A stretch of DNA of 64,000 nucleotides. It comes from Saccharothrix sp. NRRL B-16314. GTDB taxonomy: Bacteria > Actinomycetota > Actinomycetes > Mycobacteriales > Pseudonocardiaceae. Positions 1 through 8,900 of this stretch are shown here, in pieces (position 1 is the first letter of the stretch; each line of letters starts with the position of its first letter). Both the position numbers and the translations under genes were made by a program. The notes under the pieces are model-generated. The model saw nothing but the letters and a program-made list of their open reading frames with translations, did not search any database and had not been told where the DNA came from. Where the stretch lies: NCBI RefSeq assembly GCF_000716595.1, contig NZ_JNXC01000023.1, forward strand, positions 106,905-170,904. Direction: 5' to 3'.

Positions 1-32
1 CCCGCCGAGGTGAAGGTGATCGGGGAGGCCAT
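1..32 (-). CDS. Start of next eCIS gene, cut by window edge (MASPITFTSA...)
   Basis: Only the first ten codons are present. The ATG lies five bases after the stop of the second tube gene, in the same direction, so it is the next gene of the contractile-injection operon. In Afp/Pvc-type and actinobacterial clusters the gene after this tube protein usually encodes a LysM-bearing protein that links tube and baseplate. That identity is inferred from gene order only; the ten visible residues prove nothing. Confidence 0.45.
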   Translation of the reverse strand, partial: MASPITFTSA

Positions 33-36
33 GGCG

Positions 37-468
37 TCACTTCGCCGTGCTGAGGAAGCCGTGGTGGGCGAGTTCGAGCGTTTCGGTGGCGACCTTGGGC
101 GAGTCGGCCGACAGCTGCGGGCCGCTCCACCGCACCGGGACGACGCCGGAGAGCGCCCAACTCGCGATCACCGTGCCCGCGAGCGTGCGCGCCTCGATGA
201 TCGCGGTCTTCCGGGTGATGCCGGCCGCCATGCCCGCGATCCACTTGATGATCTTCGCGCTGTCCTTGGTGACGGGGCGGGACAGCTTGACGTTGGAGTA
301 CTTGATGCGGGTGGGCAGCTGCCACACCATCCCGTTGTTGCCGCCTTCTTCGCGTTGTTCGACGGTGAACTCGATGCCGAGCCCGTCGCAGCTGTTGAAG
401 GAGCCGAGGCTCTCGTCGTCGATGCGCACGACGAAGCACACGGCCACCGCCTCATCCACCTCGGCCAT
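37..468 (-). CDS. eCIS second tube protein (gp19/Afp5-like)
   Basis: A 143-residue protein of the phage T4 gp19-like tail-tube family, which forms inner-tube rings in contractile systems; second tube paralogues of this kind are placed at the baseplate end of the tube (family knowledge). Visible family features are the N-terminal strand FVVRIDDESLGSFNSCDGLG, the central EQREEGGNNGMVWQLP segment and the block KLSRPVTKDSAKIIKWIAGM. I start it at the ATG at 468 rather than at the longer reading from 522, because GAGGTGAG lies just upstream and the upstream stop codon is embedded in that ribosome-binding site, so the two genes are probably translationally coupled. It is a paralogue of the tube gene at 3663-4106 but clearly diverged. 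Confidence 0.85.
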   Translation of the reverse strand: MAEVDEAVAVCFVVRIDDESLGSFNSCDGLGIEFTVEQREEGGNNGMVWQLPTRIKYSNVKLSRPVTKDSAKIIKWIAGMAAGITRKTAIIEARTLAGTVIASWALSGVVPVRWSGPQLSADSPKVATETLELAHHGFLSTAK

Positions 469-473
469 TCCGC

Positions 474-3032
474 TCACCTCCACCGATCGGTCAACGCTCC
501 GCGCCGTTCGCGGTCGAGCCACAGCTCGGCCTTGAGCCGGCGAACCAGGGGGTCGTAGAGCTTCTTGAGCAGTTCCTCGGGCTCCTGGCCCGGTGCTGCC
601 TGTGCTTGTGCTTGGGCCGGTGCCTGCGCTGCCTGGCCCGGGTTGGCCGCAGCCACCTCCTCGGTGGTGGTCTGCACCGGCTCGACGGGCACGAACGTCG
701 AAGGCCGGACTTCCCGCTGCACGAACTCGACCCGCGAGTCGACCGGGTAGTCGGCCGGGGAACCGGCCTGGGAATCGGTCGGGGCATCGCTCTGAGAGTC
801 GAACCGGGCCACAACGGGGCGCGCGACCGCCGGACCGCGACCCTCCCCCACCACAGGCCGCCCCAACCCCAGCACCGGACGACCGGGGTCCGGACCAGCC
901 GACACGGCGGCAGTGGGCGCGGACGCAACAGTCCGCTGCGCCACCGGCCCGACCTGATGCTGTTCGCCCAGCAACGGCCCCGTCACCTCGGTAGCGGGTT
1001 CCGCGAAGCGCTGAATCGCGACCGAACGGCCGACGATCGGCGCCCCGAGCCCACCCGCAGACGACAGGGTCGGTGCCACTTCGGTCGCGCCTTCACTCCA
1101 CTGCCCGACCGGAAGTCTCTGTGCCGCAGTAACCTCGGCACCAGCAACTTCGATGCTTCGGCTGACAACCGGCGTGCCACCGAGCATCTGCATCGACGGG
1201 ACGACAGCCGGTGCCGCCTCAACTGTCGGCTGCCCAACCTCCAGCCGGGCCGCAACTTCCCGCCCCGGATTCAGCCCGGAAGCCACCGCAGGCCCAGCCC
1301 CAACCGTCGAAGCCCGCCCGACTGCCAGCTGCGATGCCGTTCCCGACTGCAGTCCTGCTTCCGACTGCGGTGCCGCGCCAACCGTCGACCCAGCCACCGA
1401 CCGCGATACCGCATCCAGCGTCGAGGCACCAACCAACCTCTGCGCGACTTCCGGTTCCGACCCAACAACCAACCTCTGCACCGCTCCCAACTCCGGCGCA
1501 GGCGCCAACCCCTGCGCCGCTCCCGTCTCCGGCACAGGCACCAACCCCTGCGCCGCTCTCAACTCCGGCGCAGGCACCAACCGCGATGCCGCTTCCCGCT
1601 CCGACCCAGCAACCAACCTCTGGGCCGCTCCCAGCTCCGGCAGATCCACCGACCTCTGCGCGGCTACCACCTCCGGCACAGCCACCGGTCCTTGCGCGGC
1701 TTCCGGTCCCGCCCCCGCCACCGACCGCTGTACTGCCCCCAGCCCCGGCACGTCCACCAACTGCGATGCCGCTCCCGGCCCCGGCCCAGCAACCGACCGC
1801 TGCACCGCCCCCAGCTCCGGCCCCGCCCCCAACCGCGATACCGCTTCCAACTCCGAGCCAGCGACCGACCGCTGCGCCGTTCCCAGCCCTGGCACCGTCA
1901 CCAACGGCGACCCCGGCCCCGGCCTCAGCCCGGCAGCCGACCTCTCCGCCGCTCCCAGCCCTGGATCGGTCACCGACCCCTGCGCCGCTCCCGACGCCGA
2001 CCCGACTACCGACCGCTGCGCCGTTTCCGACCTGTGCGCGGCTTCCGACCGCGGCTCACCGACCAACCGCTGCGTGACGTCCATCCCCGGTGCCGTCACT
2101 GACCTTGGCACCACGTCCGCCTCTGGCCCCGGCGCGGCTACCGATTCCTGCGCGGCTACCGGTCTCTGCGCGGTTGCCGGGTCCGGTGCAGCGACCGGCC
2201 TGGACGCCGCTTCCCGCTCCGACCCGACTACCGATCTCGAAGCCGCTCCCAGTTCTGGTCCGTCCACCGACCTCTGCACCGCCTCCAACTCCGGTCCACT
2301 CACCGACCTCTGCACCGCCTCCAGCCCCGGCCCGACCACCGACCGCTGCGCGGTTATCGGCTTCTGCGCGGTTATCGGCTTCAGTGCGGCTGTCGGCGTC
2401 GGCCCTGTCGGCGCTGTCGACGGCTCCGGGTCCGCATGACGGCTTGGAGCTGCTTCGGGGGTCGGCGCGTCGGCGAGGCTTCTCGCGACTTCGAGGGCTG
2501 GCTCGGTTGCACGCGCGGAACTCGCTTGGTGCGGTGGCGTGCCTTCTGGCCCTGGCACGGCTTCGGCTTCAGGTTCGGCTTCAGGTTCAGGTTCAGGTTC
2601 AGGGCCGAGGGTTTGCGCATCCGGCTCGCTGCCGTCCTCGAACCGCTGCACCGGTTCCACCACATCACGTTGTGCCACAACGCTCTCAGCCGAGCCCCCA
2701 GCGGCCGACCCCCAGATCCGTGACCAGAACCCCTCGCGCGGCTTGCGCGCAGGCGGGCGGGCGACGACCGGCAGGTCCGGAACACCCGACGGCTCCACCC
2801 GCTGCACAACGCCGTCGATCACCCCGGACGGTTCGTCCACCCCCACCCGGTGCGCCAACGGCGCCAGGTAAGCCGGTGACCGCCACGACACAAGATTCCC
2901 CGAGAAGCGCTCCACCGGGTTCACCAACGGGTGCGCCGCCACCACCCGCTGGATCGGCGGCAACCCACGCCACTCCGCGCGCCGCACCGGCAACGCCGGC
3001 GGCGCGGGTCGAGCGCGTCGCCACGGCCACAT
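474..3032 (-). CDS. Large eCIS-associated protein with degenerate VQR repeats
   Basis: An 852-residue Ala/Pro/Val/Glu-rich protein with no recognisable enzyme domain. Residues 1-130 are semi-globular and contain PIQRVVAAHPLVNPVERFSG and VEPVQRFEDG. Residues about 130-200 are acidic and Pro-rich. Residues about 215-780 are dozens of degenerate 14-18-residue units of the form AVQRSVxGPELG. The last 60 residues end in EELLKKLYDPLVRRLKAELW, a basic amphipathic helix that looks conserved and may dock on the baseplate or tube (inference). It lies 6 bases after the DUF6760-like gene with a good GGTGAGGGG ribosome-binding site and overlaps the signals of the next tube gene. Its length probably varies between strains through repeat slippage. 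The QR-V units resemble those in the DUF4157 protein and the candidate cargo upstream, so it may be a structural or cargo-related component. I cannot assign a function. Confidence 0.75.
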   Translation of the reverse strand: MWPWRRARPAPPALPVRRAEWRGLPPIQRVVAAHPLVNPVERFSGNLVSWRSPAYLAPLAHRVGVDEPSGVIDGVVQRVEPSGVPDLPVVARPPARKPREGFWSRIWGSAAGGSAESVVAQRDVVEPVQRFEDGSEPDAQTLGPEPEPEPEAEPEAEAVPGPEGTPPHQASSARATEPALEVARSLADAPTPEAAPSRHADPEPSTAPTGPTPTAALKPITAQKPITAQRSVVGPGLEAVQRSVSGPELEAVQRSVDGPELGAASRSVVGSEREAASRPVAAPDPATAQRPVAAQESVAAPGPEADVVPRSVTAPGMDVTQRLVGEPRSEAAHRSETAQRSVVGSASGAAQGSVTDPGLGAAERSAAGLRPGPGSPLVTVPGLGTAQRSVAGSELEAVSRLGAGPELGAVQRSVAGPGPGAASQLVDVPGLGAVQRSVAGAGPEAAQGPVAVPEVVAAQRSVDLPELGAAQRLVAGSEREAASRLVPAPELRAAQGLVPVPETGAAQGLAPAPELGAVQRLVVGSEPEVAQRLVGASTLDAVSRSVAGSTVGAAPQSEAGLQSGTASQLAVGRASTVGAGPAVASGLNPGREVAARLEVGQPTVEAAPAVVPSMQMLGGTPVVSRSIEVAGAEVTAAQRLPVGQWSEGATEVAPTLSSAGGLGAPIVGRSVAIQRFAEPATEVTGPLLGEQHQVGPVAQRTVASAPTAAVSAGPDPGRPVLGLGRPVVGEGRGPAVARPVVARFDSQSDAPTDSQAGSPADYPVDSRVEFVQREVRPSTFVPVEPVQTTTEEVAAANPGQAAQAPAQAQAQAAPGQEPEELLKKLYDPLVRRLKAELWLDRERRGALTDRWR

Positions 3033-3038
3033 GGCCCC

Positions 3039-3197
3039 TCACCGTCCCTGGCTGATCCGCGTGTTGATCCGGGCGATCTCGGCCACGTACCGCAGCCGGT
3101 CCGGGTGCTCCAGGTCGAGGATCGAGTCCCAGGACCAGTGGAAGTGGTACGCCACGTACGCGACCTCCTCGTGCAGCCGGTCGGCCGCGTACGTCAC
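3039..3197 (-). CDS. Small eCIS protein, DUF6760-like
   Basis: A 52-residue protein beginning (M)TYAADRLHEEVAYVAYHFHW and containing ILDLEHPDRLRYVAEIARIN. This matches my recollection of the small DUF6760-type proteins encoded beside tube genes in actinobacterial contractile-injection clusters. The start is set at the GTG at 3197 because its GTGA overlaps the stop of the upstream gene and GGGGGA lies 5 bases before it; the longer reading to 3248 adds only Arg/Gly-rich nonsense. Aromatic- and His-rich with two predicted helices. Probably a tube or sheath assembly chaperone, but the role is inferred from position only. Confidence 0.75.
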   Translation of the reverse strand: MTYAADRLHEEVAYVAYHFHWSWDSILDLEHPDRLRYVAEIARINTRISQGR

Positions 3198-3658
3198 GAT
3201 TCCCCCAGGCGCCCACCCGCGACGTCCACGCTGAACCCGTGCCCGCACTCGGGACAGGCCACCGCCGCGCGGGTGTGCCCCTCGCTGTTCACCCGCCGGT
3301 ACATGTCCTGGAGGAAAGCCAGGTCCGACGCGAACAGGTTCTCCACGACTCCGGCGTGCACGTCGGTCACCGTGCCGATCCGCACGACCACCCTCGCCAG
3401 CAGCACCACGGTCAGGTACGCCGCGTTCTCCCGCACCCGGTCGTCGCGCAGCGGCACGAGTTCGTCCCGCGCGGTGGCCAGGCGCATCACGCCGGACCGG
3501 TGCACCACGCCGCTGTCGTCGACGTACCCGCGCGGCAGCTCGAAGGCGAACTCCGTCCGCATCCGCTCGACCGAAGCAGCCGAAGCAGCCGAAGCAGCCG
3601 GAACAGTCGAAGCAGTGGTCGAAACGTCCGGAGCGATCGCCGCCATCATCCTGCGCAT
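3194..3658 (-). CDS. eCIS/phage tail assembly-type protein with C-terminal CPxCGH
   Basis: A 154-residue protein. After a low-complexity Ala/Ser N-terminus, residues about 30-135 are a compact alpha/beta region (FELPRGYVDDSGVVHRSGVM, then a helix-rich stretch), and the end carries CPECGHGFSVDVAGG, half of a zinc-ribbon. This is the usual architecture of the gene after the tube gene in actinobacterial eCIS loci, analogous in position to phage tail assembly chaperones (family knowledge from synteny). It starts 4 bases after the tube stop and ends in a 4-base overlap with the DUF6760-like gene, so it is one transcription unit. Only one CxxC pair is visible, so metal binding would need a second protomer or partner. 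Confidence 0.75.
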   Translation of the reverse strand: MRRMMAAIAPDVSTTASTVPAASAASAASVERMRTEFAFELPRGYVDDSGVVHRSGVMRLATARDELVPLRDDRVRENAAYLTVVLLARVVVRIGTVTDVHAGVVENLFASDLAFLQDMYRRVNSEGHTRAAVACPECGHGFSVDVAGGRLGES

Positions 3659-3662
3659 GACG

Positions 3663-4106
3663 TCACTCGACTTCCATCATCTCGTACGTGACCACGAGCT
3701 TCTCCGTGAGCACGCTGGTGTCGCCGGCCTTCAAAGACCCGATCTCCAACGACTTCGGCCACGCGTTGGTCAGCTTGTACCGCTTGATCGGCTGACCCTC
3801 GTAGTCGTAGACGATGATCGCCCCGCCCTTGCGGGCGCTCGCCATCTTGCCGAAGTGCGCGTCCTTCACCCACTTCTCGAAGCTGTTGTCGCCGGTCAGG
3901 CCACGGGTGAGGGTGACCTCGCCCGCCTTCGGCCTGCCGGGCAACTTCTTGATGACGTACTTGCCGTCCGGGGTGTTCTGCTTGAGCTCGATGACGTCCT
4001 GCTCCATCTTCAGCCCGGACACCTCGGAGATCTGCTTGATCGCGACGCCGTCGACTTCCAGGCCGAACGAGTGGCCGACCGAGGTGTCGAGGTCGGGAAG
4101 AGCCAT
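3663..4106 (-). CDS. eCIS inner tube protein (gp19-like)
   Basis: A 147-residue phage-tail tube family protein. Diagnostic stretches are HSFGLEVDGVAIKQISEVSG, then KQNTPDGKYVIKKLPGRPK and the C-terminal half with IIVYDYEGQPIKRYKLTNAW and EKLVVTYEMMEVE. Hexameric rings of such proteins stack to form the rigid inner tube that is driven through the target envelope. The ATG at 4106 is preferred to the TTG at 4112 because AAGGCGG lies about 7 bases upstream. It follows the sheath gene, the canonical sheath-tube pair, with a 57-base gap. Lower alanine content and a conserved core compared with the second tube gene suggest this is the main tube subunit. Confidence 0.93.
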   Translation of the reverse strand: MALPDLDTSVGHSFGLEVDGVAIKQISEVSGLKMEQDVIELKQNTPDGKYVIKKLPGRPKAGEVTLTRGLTGDNSFEKWVKDAHFGKMASARKGGAIIVYDYEGQPIKRYKLTNAWPKSLEIGSLKAGDTSVLTEKLVVTYEMMEVE

Positions 4107-4163
4107 GACCAACCGCCTTAACTAGAACGACAACATCGAGGAGAGGACGGGACGGGACGACGA

Positions 4164-5702
4164 CTACTCGTTGACGAGGCTGGTGCCGCCGGAGATCTGC
4201 GCCAGCCGGAACACCACGAACTCGGCGGGCTTGACCGGCGCGATGCCGACCTCGCAGATGACCTGACCGAGGTCGATGGTCTCGGCGTAGTTGGTCTCCC
4301 GGTCGCACTTCACGTAGAACGCCTCGTCCGGCGTCAGCCCGAACAGCGCGCCCTTGCGCCACTCCGTGACCAGGAAGGAGCTGATGGTGCGGCGGATCCT
4401 GGCCCACAGCGCGTCGTCGTTCGGCTCGAACACGACCCACTGGGTGCCGTTGAGGATCGACTCCTCCAGGTAGTTGAACAGCCGCCGCACGTTCAGGTAG
4501 CGCCACGCCGGGTCGGACGACAGCGTCCGCGCGCCCCACACCCGGATGCCACGGCCGGGGAACGACCGCACGCAGTTGACGCCGATCGGGTTCAGCAGCT
4601 CCTGCTCGGCCTTCGTCAGCTGGGTCTCCAACGCCACCGCGCCGCGCACGACCTCGTTCGCGGGCGCCTTGTGCACACCGCGCGAGGCGTCCGTTCTGGC
4701 CCACACGCCGGCCATGTGGCCGCTGGGCGGGACGAACAGGTGGTCGTCGCTCGCCGGGTCGAAGATCTTGATCCACGGGTAGTAGAGCGCCGCGTACTTC
4801 GAGTCGTACCCGGCGCCGTTCAGCCGCCAGTCCCTGACCTGCTGCGGGTTCAACGCGGGCGGCGGGTCGAGCACGGCGATCCGGTTGCCCATCAGCTCGC
4901 AGTGGGCGATCATCGCCAGCTGCACGGCCTTCACCGACTCCAGCGAGATCGCGCCGCGCTGGTAGCTGCTCATCAGGTCGGGCACCGAGACCATGGTGAT
5001 CTCCTCGACCGCCTCCAGGCCGCCGAAGCCGGTGCGGTCGGAGACGTCGCCGACGTAGTCGTCGGCCGCGACCTCGCGCGGCACGGCAGGCGGCGCCCCG
5101 GCGTCCTTCAACGTGACGCTGCCCTTGTCGGGCTTGGCCACCGCGTTGGGCGCGGTCTCCTCGATGGTGATCAGCTTCGACTTCTCCCGCACGACGGTGA
5201 CGACGTGCTCCTTGGTGCGCTTGGTGGTCACCTGGTGCGTCTCGACCACCTTGCCGTCCAGCTTGACCAGCAGCGCGAACCGGTCGTCCGGCGGGTTCTC
5301 GCCGGCCGGGTCGGCCACCTCGACGGTGATCTCGCCCTCGATCTCGCCCGCGGCCTGCTCCCGCGCGGTGACCTTGTAGCCGCCCAGCACGGCGTGCGCG
5401 CCGGCGCTCACGGGCACGTGGCCGTTGCCCTTGGCCCGTTCACCGCCGATGCGCACGACGTAGCAGTTCGTGCCGCCGTTGAGGAAGTACCCGTAAACCG
5501 ACTGGGCCAGGTAGCAGTCGGGCACGAAGTCGCCGAAGACCTGCGTGTACTGCGCCCAGTTGGAGACCAGCGTCGGCGTGTTGTACGGGCCTCGGGCGGC
5601 GAAGCCGACGAAGGCGGCGACGGCGGTGCCCACGCCCTCGATGGGCCGCGCACCTGCCTCCACCTCCTCGACGTACACCCCCGGCGAGAGATAGGTGGGC
5701 AT
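4164..5702 (-). CDS. eCIS contractile sheath protein
   Basis: A 512-residue tail-sheath protein. The N-terminus reads MPTYLSPGVYVEEVEAGARP followed by a Thr/Ala/Phe strand and FVGFAARGPYNTPTLVSNW, the typical start of sheath proteins. The C-terminal domain contains RYLNVRRLFNYLEESI, WVVFEPNDDALWARIRRTIS and the final RLAQISGGTSLVNE. Sheath subunits contract to fire the inner tube. The start has GGGAGG about 6 bases upstream. The variable insertion at about residues 95-215 probably forms the surface domain (inference). The much longer open frame running through to 9575 on this strand is only the antisense reading of the cargo gene. The gene is first of the structural run, with a divergent promoter region upstream. 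Confidence 0.95.
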   Translation of the reverse strand: MPTYLSPGVYVEEVEAGARPIEGVGTAVAAFVGFAARGPYNTPTLVSNWAQYTQVFGDFVPDCYLAQSVYGYFLNGGTNCYVVRIGGERAKGNGHVPVSAGAHAVLGGYKVTAREQAAGEIEGEITVEVADPAGENPPDDRFALLVKLDGKVVETHQVTTKRTKEHVVTVVREKSKLITIEETAPNAVAKPDKGSVTLKDAGAPPAVPREVAADDYVGDVSDRTGFGGLEAVEEITMVSVPDLMSSYQRGAISLESVKAVQLAMIAHCELMGNRIAVLDPPPALNPQQVRDWRLNGAGYDSKYAALYYPWIKIFDPASDDHLFVPPSGHMAGVWARTDASRGVHKAPANEVVRGAVALETQLTKAEQELLNPIGVNCVRSFPGRGIRVWGARTLSSDPAWRYLNVRRLFNYLEESILNGTQWVVFEPNDDALWARIRRTISSFLVTEWRKGALFGLTPDEAFYVKCDRETNYAETIDLGQVICEVGIAPVKPAEFVVFRLAQISGGTSLVNE

Positions 5703-5915
5703 CCGTTGCCTCCCAAGTCGTGCTGACGGTTCGGATCCGGCTGGTTCTCGGAGCGAGTGCGGTCGATGCTGCTGCGGTTCGGCGGCGGGCGAAACGACCG
5801 CGAGGCTGTGCCGGGGTACGCCGATAGCTGCCCAAAGGTGCAGCTGCCCGTTCGGGCGGCCGGGACCGCCCTTCCGGTCGTTGCCGCCGGACCCGGCGCG
5901 CCCGACAGTGGGTGG
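5703..5915. promoter_or_regulatory. Divergent intergenic region between sheath and toxin genes
   Basis: This 213-base stretch separates the minus-strand sheath gene from the plus-strand cargo gene, so it must carry promoters for both unless the cargo start lies further left. A GTG (5757) and an ATG (5766) open the cargo frame earlier, but the encoded peptide has no family-like content and has only GGAG at 5750 as a weak ribosome site. I see no convincing -35/-10 pair and no strong palindrome. Confidence 0.4.
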
Positions 5916-8900
5916 ATGGCGTTGGCACGGGACGACGGCCCGGCTCCGCGCGTGCAACGGCCCCACGCCCGCACGCGCAGACCGCCCGCGCCGCCGCTGC
6001 TCGCCTTGCAGTCGTTGGCGGGCAACGCCGCCGTCTCCGGCTTGGTCGCCCAACGCGCCGCCGCGCCGACGACGATCACCCCGGCGCAGGACCCGAAGTT
6101 CCGGGCGCTCCGGCACGACATCACGGCGAAGGCCAAGACCGCGAAGGCGCACCCGCCGGCGTCCGCCGAGGTGAAGAAGGCGCAGGACGCCGCCGTGGCG
6201 CCCCCGGACGACAAGGATGCCCAGGCCAAGGCCGCCCAGGTGGACAAGATGGCCGAGGCGAAGCCGGCCGGGTTCGACAAGGCGGCGTTCATCGCGGCGG
6301 TCAACGCGGCCATCGCCAAGCAGGCGCCCAAGAACCTGGACGAGGCCGACAAGTTCGCCACGTCGGGCAAGGCCGACCAGCTCAAGTCCGACGTGATGGG
6401 CCAGGTGACGGCGGGCAAGGAGCAGTCGGCCAAGGACGTCGCCGACCGCACCAAGGAGTCCCCGGACCCGAGCCGCGCCGTGGAGAAGCCGGTCAAGCCG
6501 ATGGCCGACGCGCCGCCACCCGCCGCCATCGCGCCGCCGGACGCGCGGAAGGCCGTGCCGGACAAGGCTCCCGCCGAGCAGACCGACCTGAGCGCGGACA
6601 AGCACGAGACGAACGCCAAAATGGCGGAGGCGGGCGTCACCGAGGAGCAGCTGGCCCAGTCCAACGAGCCGGACTTCACCGGAGCCGTCGCCGCGAAGAA
6701 GCAGGGCGAGGAGCACAGCGACACCGCGCCCGCGGCCGTGCGGGCGTCCGAGGCGCAGACGCTGGCCTCCGCCACCGGTGACGCGAGGGCCACCGGCCAG
6801 GCCGCCGTCGCAGGCCTGACCGGCGCGAAGGGCAACCAGGCGCAGAAGTCCGCCGCGGCGAAGAACGCGACGAAGTCGAAGGACGAGCAGGACCGGATCA
6901 GGATCACCGGCGAGCTGAAGGCGATCTTCGACGAGACGAAGACCAAGGTCGAGGCCGTGCTGGGCGGCCTGGACGACGAGGTGGCCAAGCGGTTCGAGTC
7001 CGGCGAGGCGAAGGCGAAGGCCGCGTTCACCGCCGACCACCAGGCGCGGATGGCCAAGTACAAGGACGAGCGGTACAGCGGCGTGAGAGGCGCCGCGGCG
7101 TGGACCTACGACCTGTTCGCCGGGTTGCCGGCCGAGGCGAACGACCTGTTCGCGCTGTCGAAGAAGGTCTACGAGGCGCAGATGCAGGTGGTCATCGGCG
7201 AGGTCGCCGACCACATCGGCGCGCGGCTCGCGGAGGCGAAGCGGCTGATCGCCGAAGGGCGCGAGCGGGTCAAGGCGAAGATCGCCGACCAGCCGCCCGC
7301 GCTGCGCAAGATCGCCGGTGACGCGGCCAAGGACTTCGAGGGCCAGTTCGAGGACCTGGAGAAGTCGGTCGACGAGAAGCAGCAGGGCCTCGTGGACGAC
7401 CTGGCGCAGAAGTACGTCGAGGCGCGCAACGCGGTGGACGACGAGATCAAGAAGCTCCAGGAGGAGAACAAGGGGCTGTGGGACAAGGCGAAGGAGGCCG
7501 TCGGGGGCGCGATCGAGACGATCGGGAAGCTGAAGGACATGCTGCTCGGCGTCCTGGCGCGGGCCGCGGGCGCGGTCGAGCTGATCATCAAGGACCCCAT
7601 CGGCTTCCTGGGCAACCTGGTCGACGCGGTGAAGACGGGCGTGGTGAACTTCGGCTCGCGCATCGCCGAGCACCTCAAGCAGGGCCTCAAGGCGTGGCTG
7701 CTGGGCAACCTGGCGAACGCCGGTGTCGAGATCCCCGAGACGTTCGACGTCAAGGGCATCCTGCGGATGGTGATGTCCATCCTCGGCCTGACGTGGGCGA
7801 ACGTGCGGGCGCGCATCGTCCGGTTCATCCCCGAGCCGGTGATGGCGAGGCTGGAGCAGACGCTCGACGTCGTGAAGATCATGGTGGCGGAGGGCCTGCC
7901 GGGGCTGTGGAAGTGGGTGGTGGAGAAGCTCGGCGACCTCAAAGAGCTGGTCATGGGCCAGATCAAGGAGTTCGTCGTCGAGAAGATCGTCAAGGCGGGC
8001 ATCACCTGGATCATCTCGATGCTCAACCCGGCGGCGGCGTTCATCAAGGCGTGCAAGGCGATCTACGACGTGGTCATGTTCTTCGTGGACAAGGCGGCGC
8101 AGATCAAGGAGTTCGTCGACTCCGTGCTCGACTCGGTCGAGTCGATCGCCCGCGGCGGCGTCGGCGCGGTGGCCGGGCTGATCGAGAACACCCTGGCCAA
8201 GGCGCTGCCGATGGTGCTGGGCTTCCTGGCGAGCCTGCTCGGCCTCGGCGGCATCTCGGAGAAGATCAAGGCGATCCTGGAGAAGGTCCAGGCGCCGGTG
8301 GGCCGGGTCGTGGACACGGTCGTCGGCACGGTCGTCAAGGCCGGCAAGAAGCTGCTCGGCAAGCTCAAGGGCAAGACCAGGAAAGAGGACGGAGCCGACG
8401 CCGGGACCGCGGACTCGGACCGCAGTGCGAAGGTGCGCGCCGCGGTCAAGTCCGACCTGGCCGGCCGGCTGCGCAACGGGATGAAGGCAGCAGAGATCCC
8501 TCCGGTGATCCGCGCCATCCACACCGCGCGCAAACCCGAGGGTCTCAAGACGCTTGAGGTGGTGCCCCACCCGCACAAGCCGGGCACGTTCGACGTCTTG
8601 GTGGCGGCCAGCGCCAAGACCCCGGAACACGAGGTCACCATCGCGGAGCCGGAGGAGAGCTTCACCACCGCCGACATGCGGCTGCACAAGTCGGCGTCGA
8701 CCGCGGCGAGCGGCACGATCAGCTGGGCGGGCGGCAGCCGATCGCTGGGACGGCAGACGAGCATCGGCGGCGAGCACGCCGAGCAGCGCCTGCTGAGCCC
8801 GTTCCGACTGGCCGCGACGTTCGGCAGGCTCCTGCCCGACGCCAAGGCGGAGGCGGAAGCCGGTCGGCCGCCCCGAGCCACGATCACCGTCAAGGTGACC

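Noticed and set aside
1..558. 182-residue and 162-residue plus-strand frames at the left edge.
   Set aside because: They lie opposite the second tube gene, which carries family motifs and a ribosome site.
606..2439. Long plus-strand frames of Pro/Arg or Ser/Thr-rich composition opposite the 852-residue repeat gene.
   Set aside because: They are shadows of the repeat gene in GC-rich DNA; they lack ribosome sites and family content.
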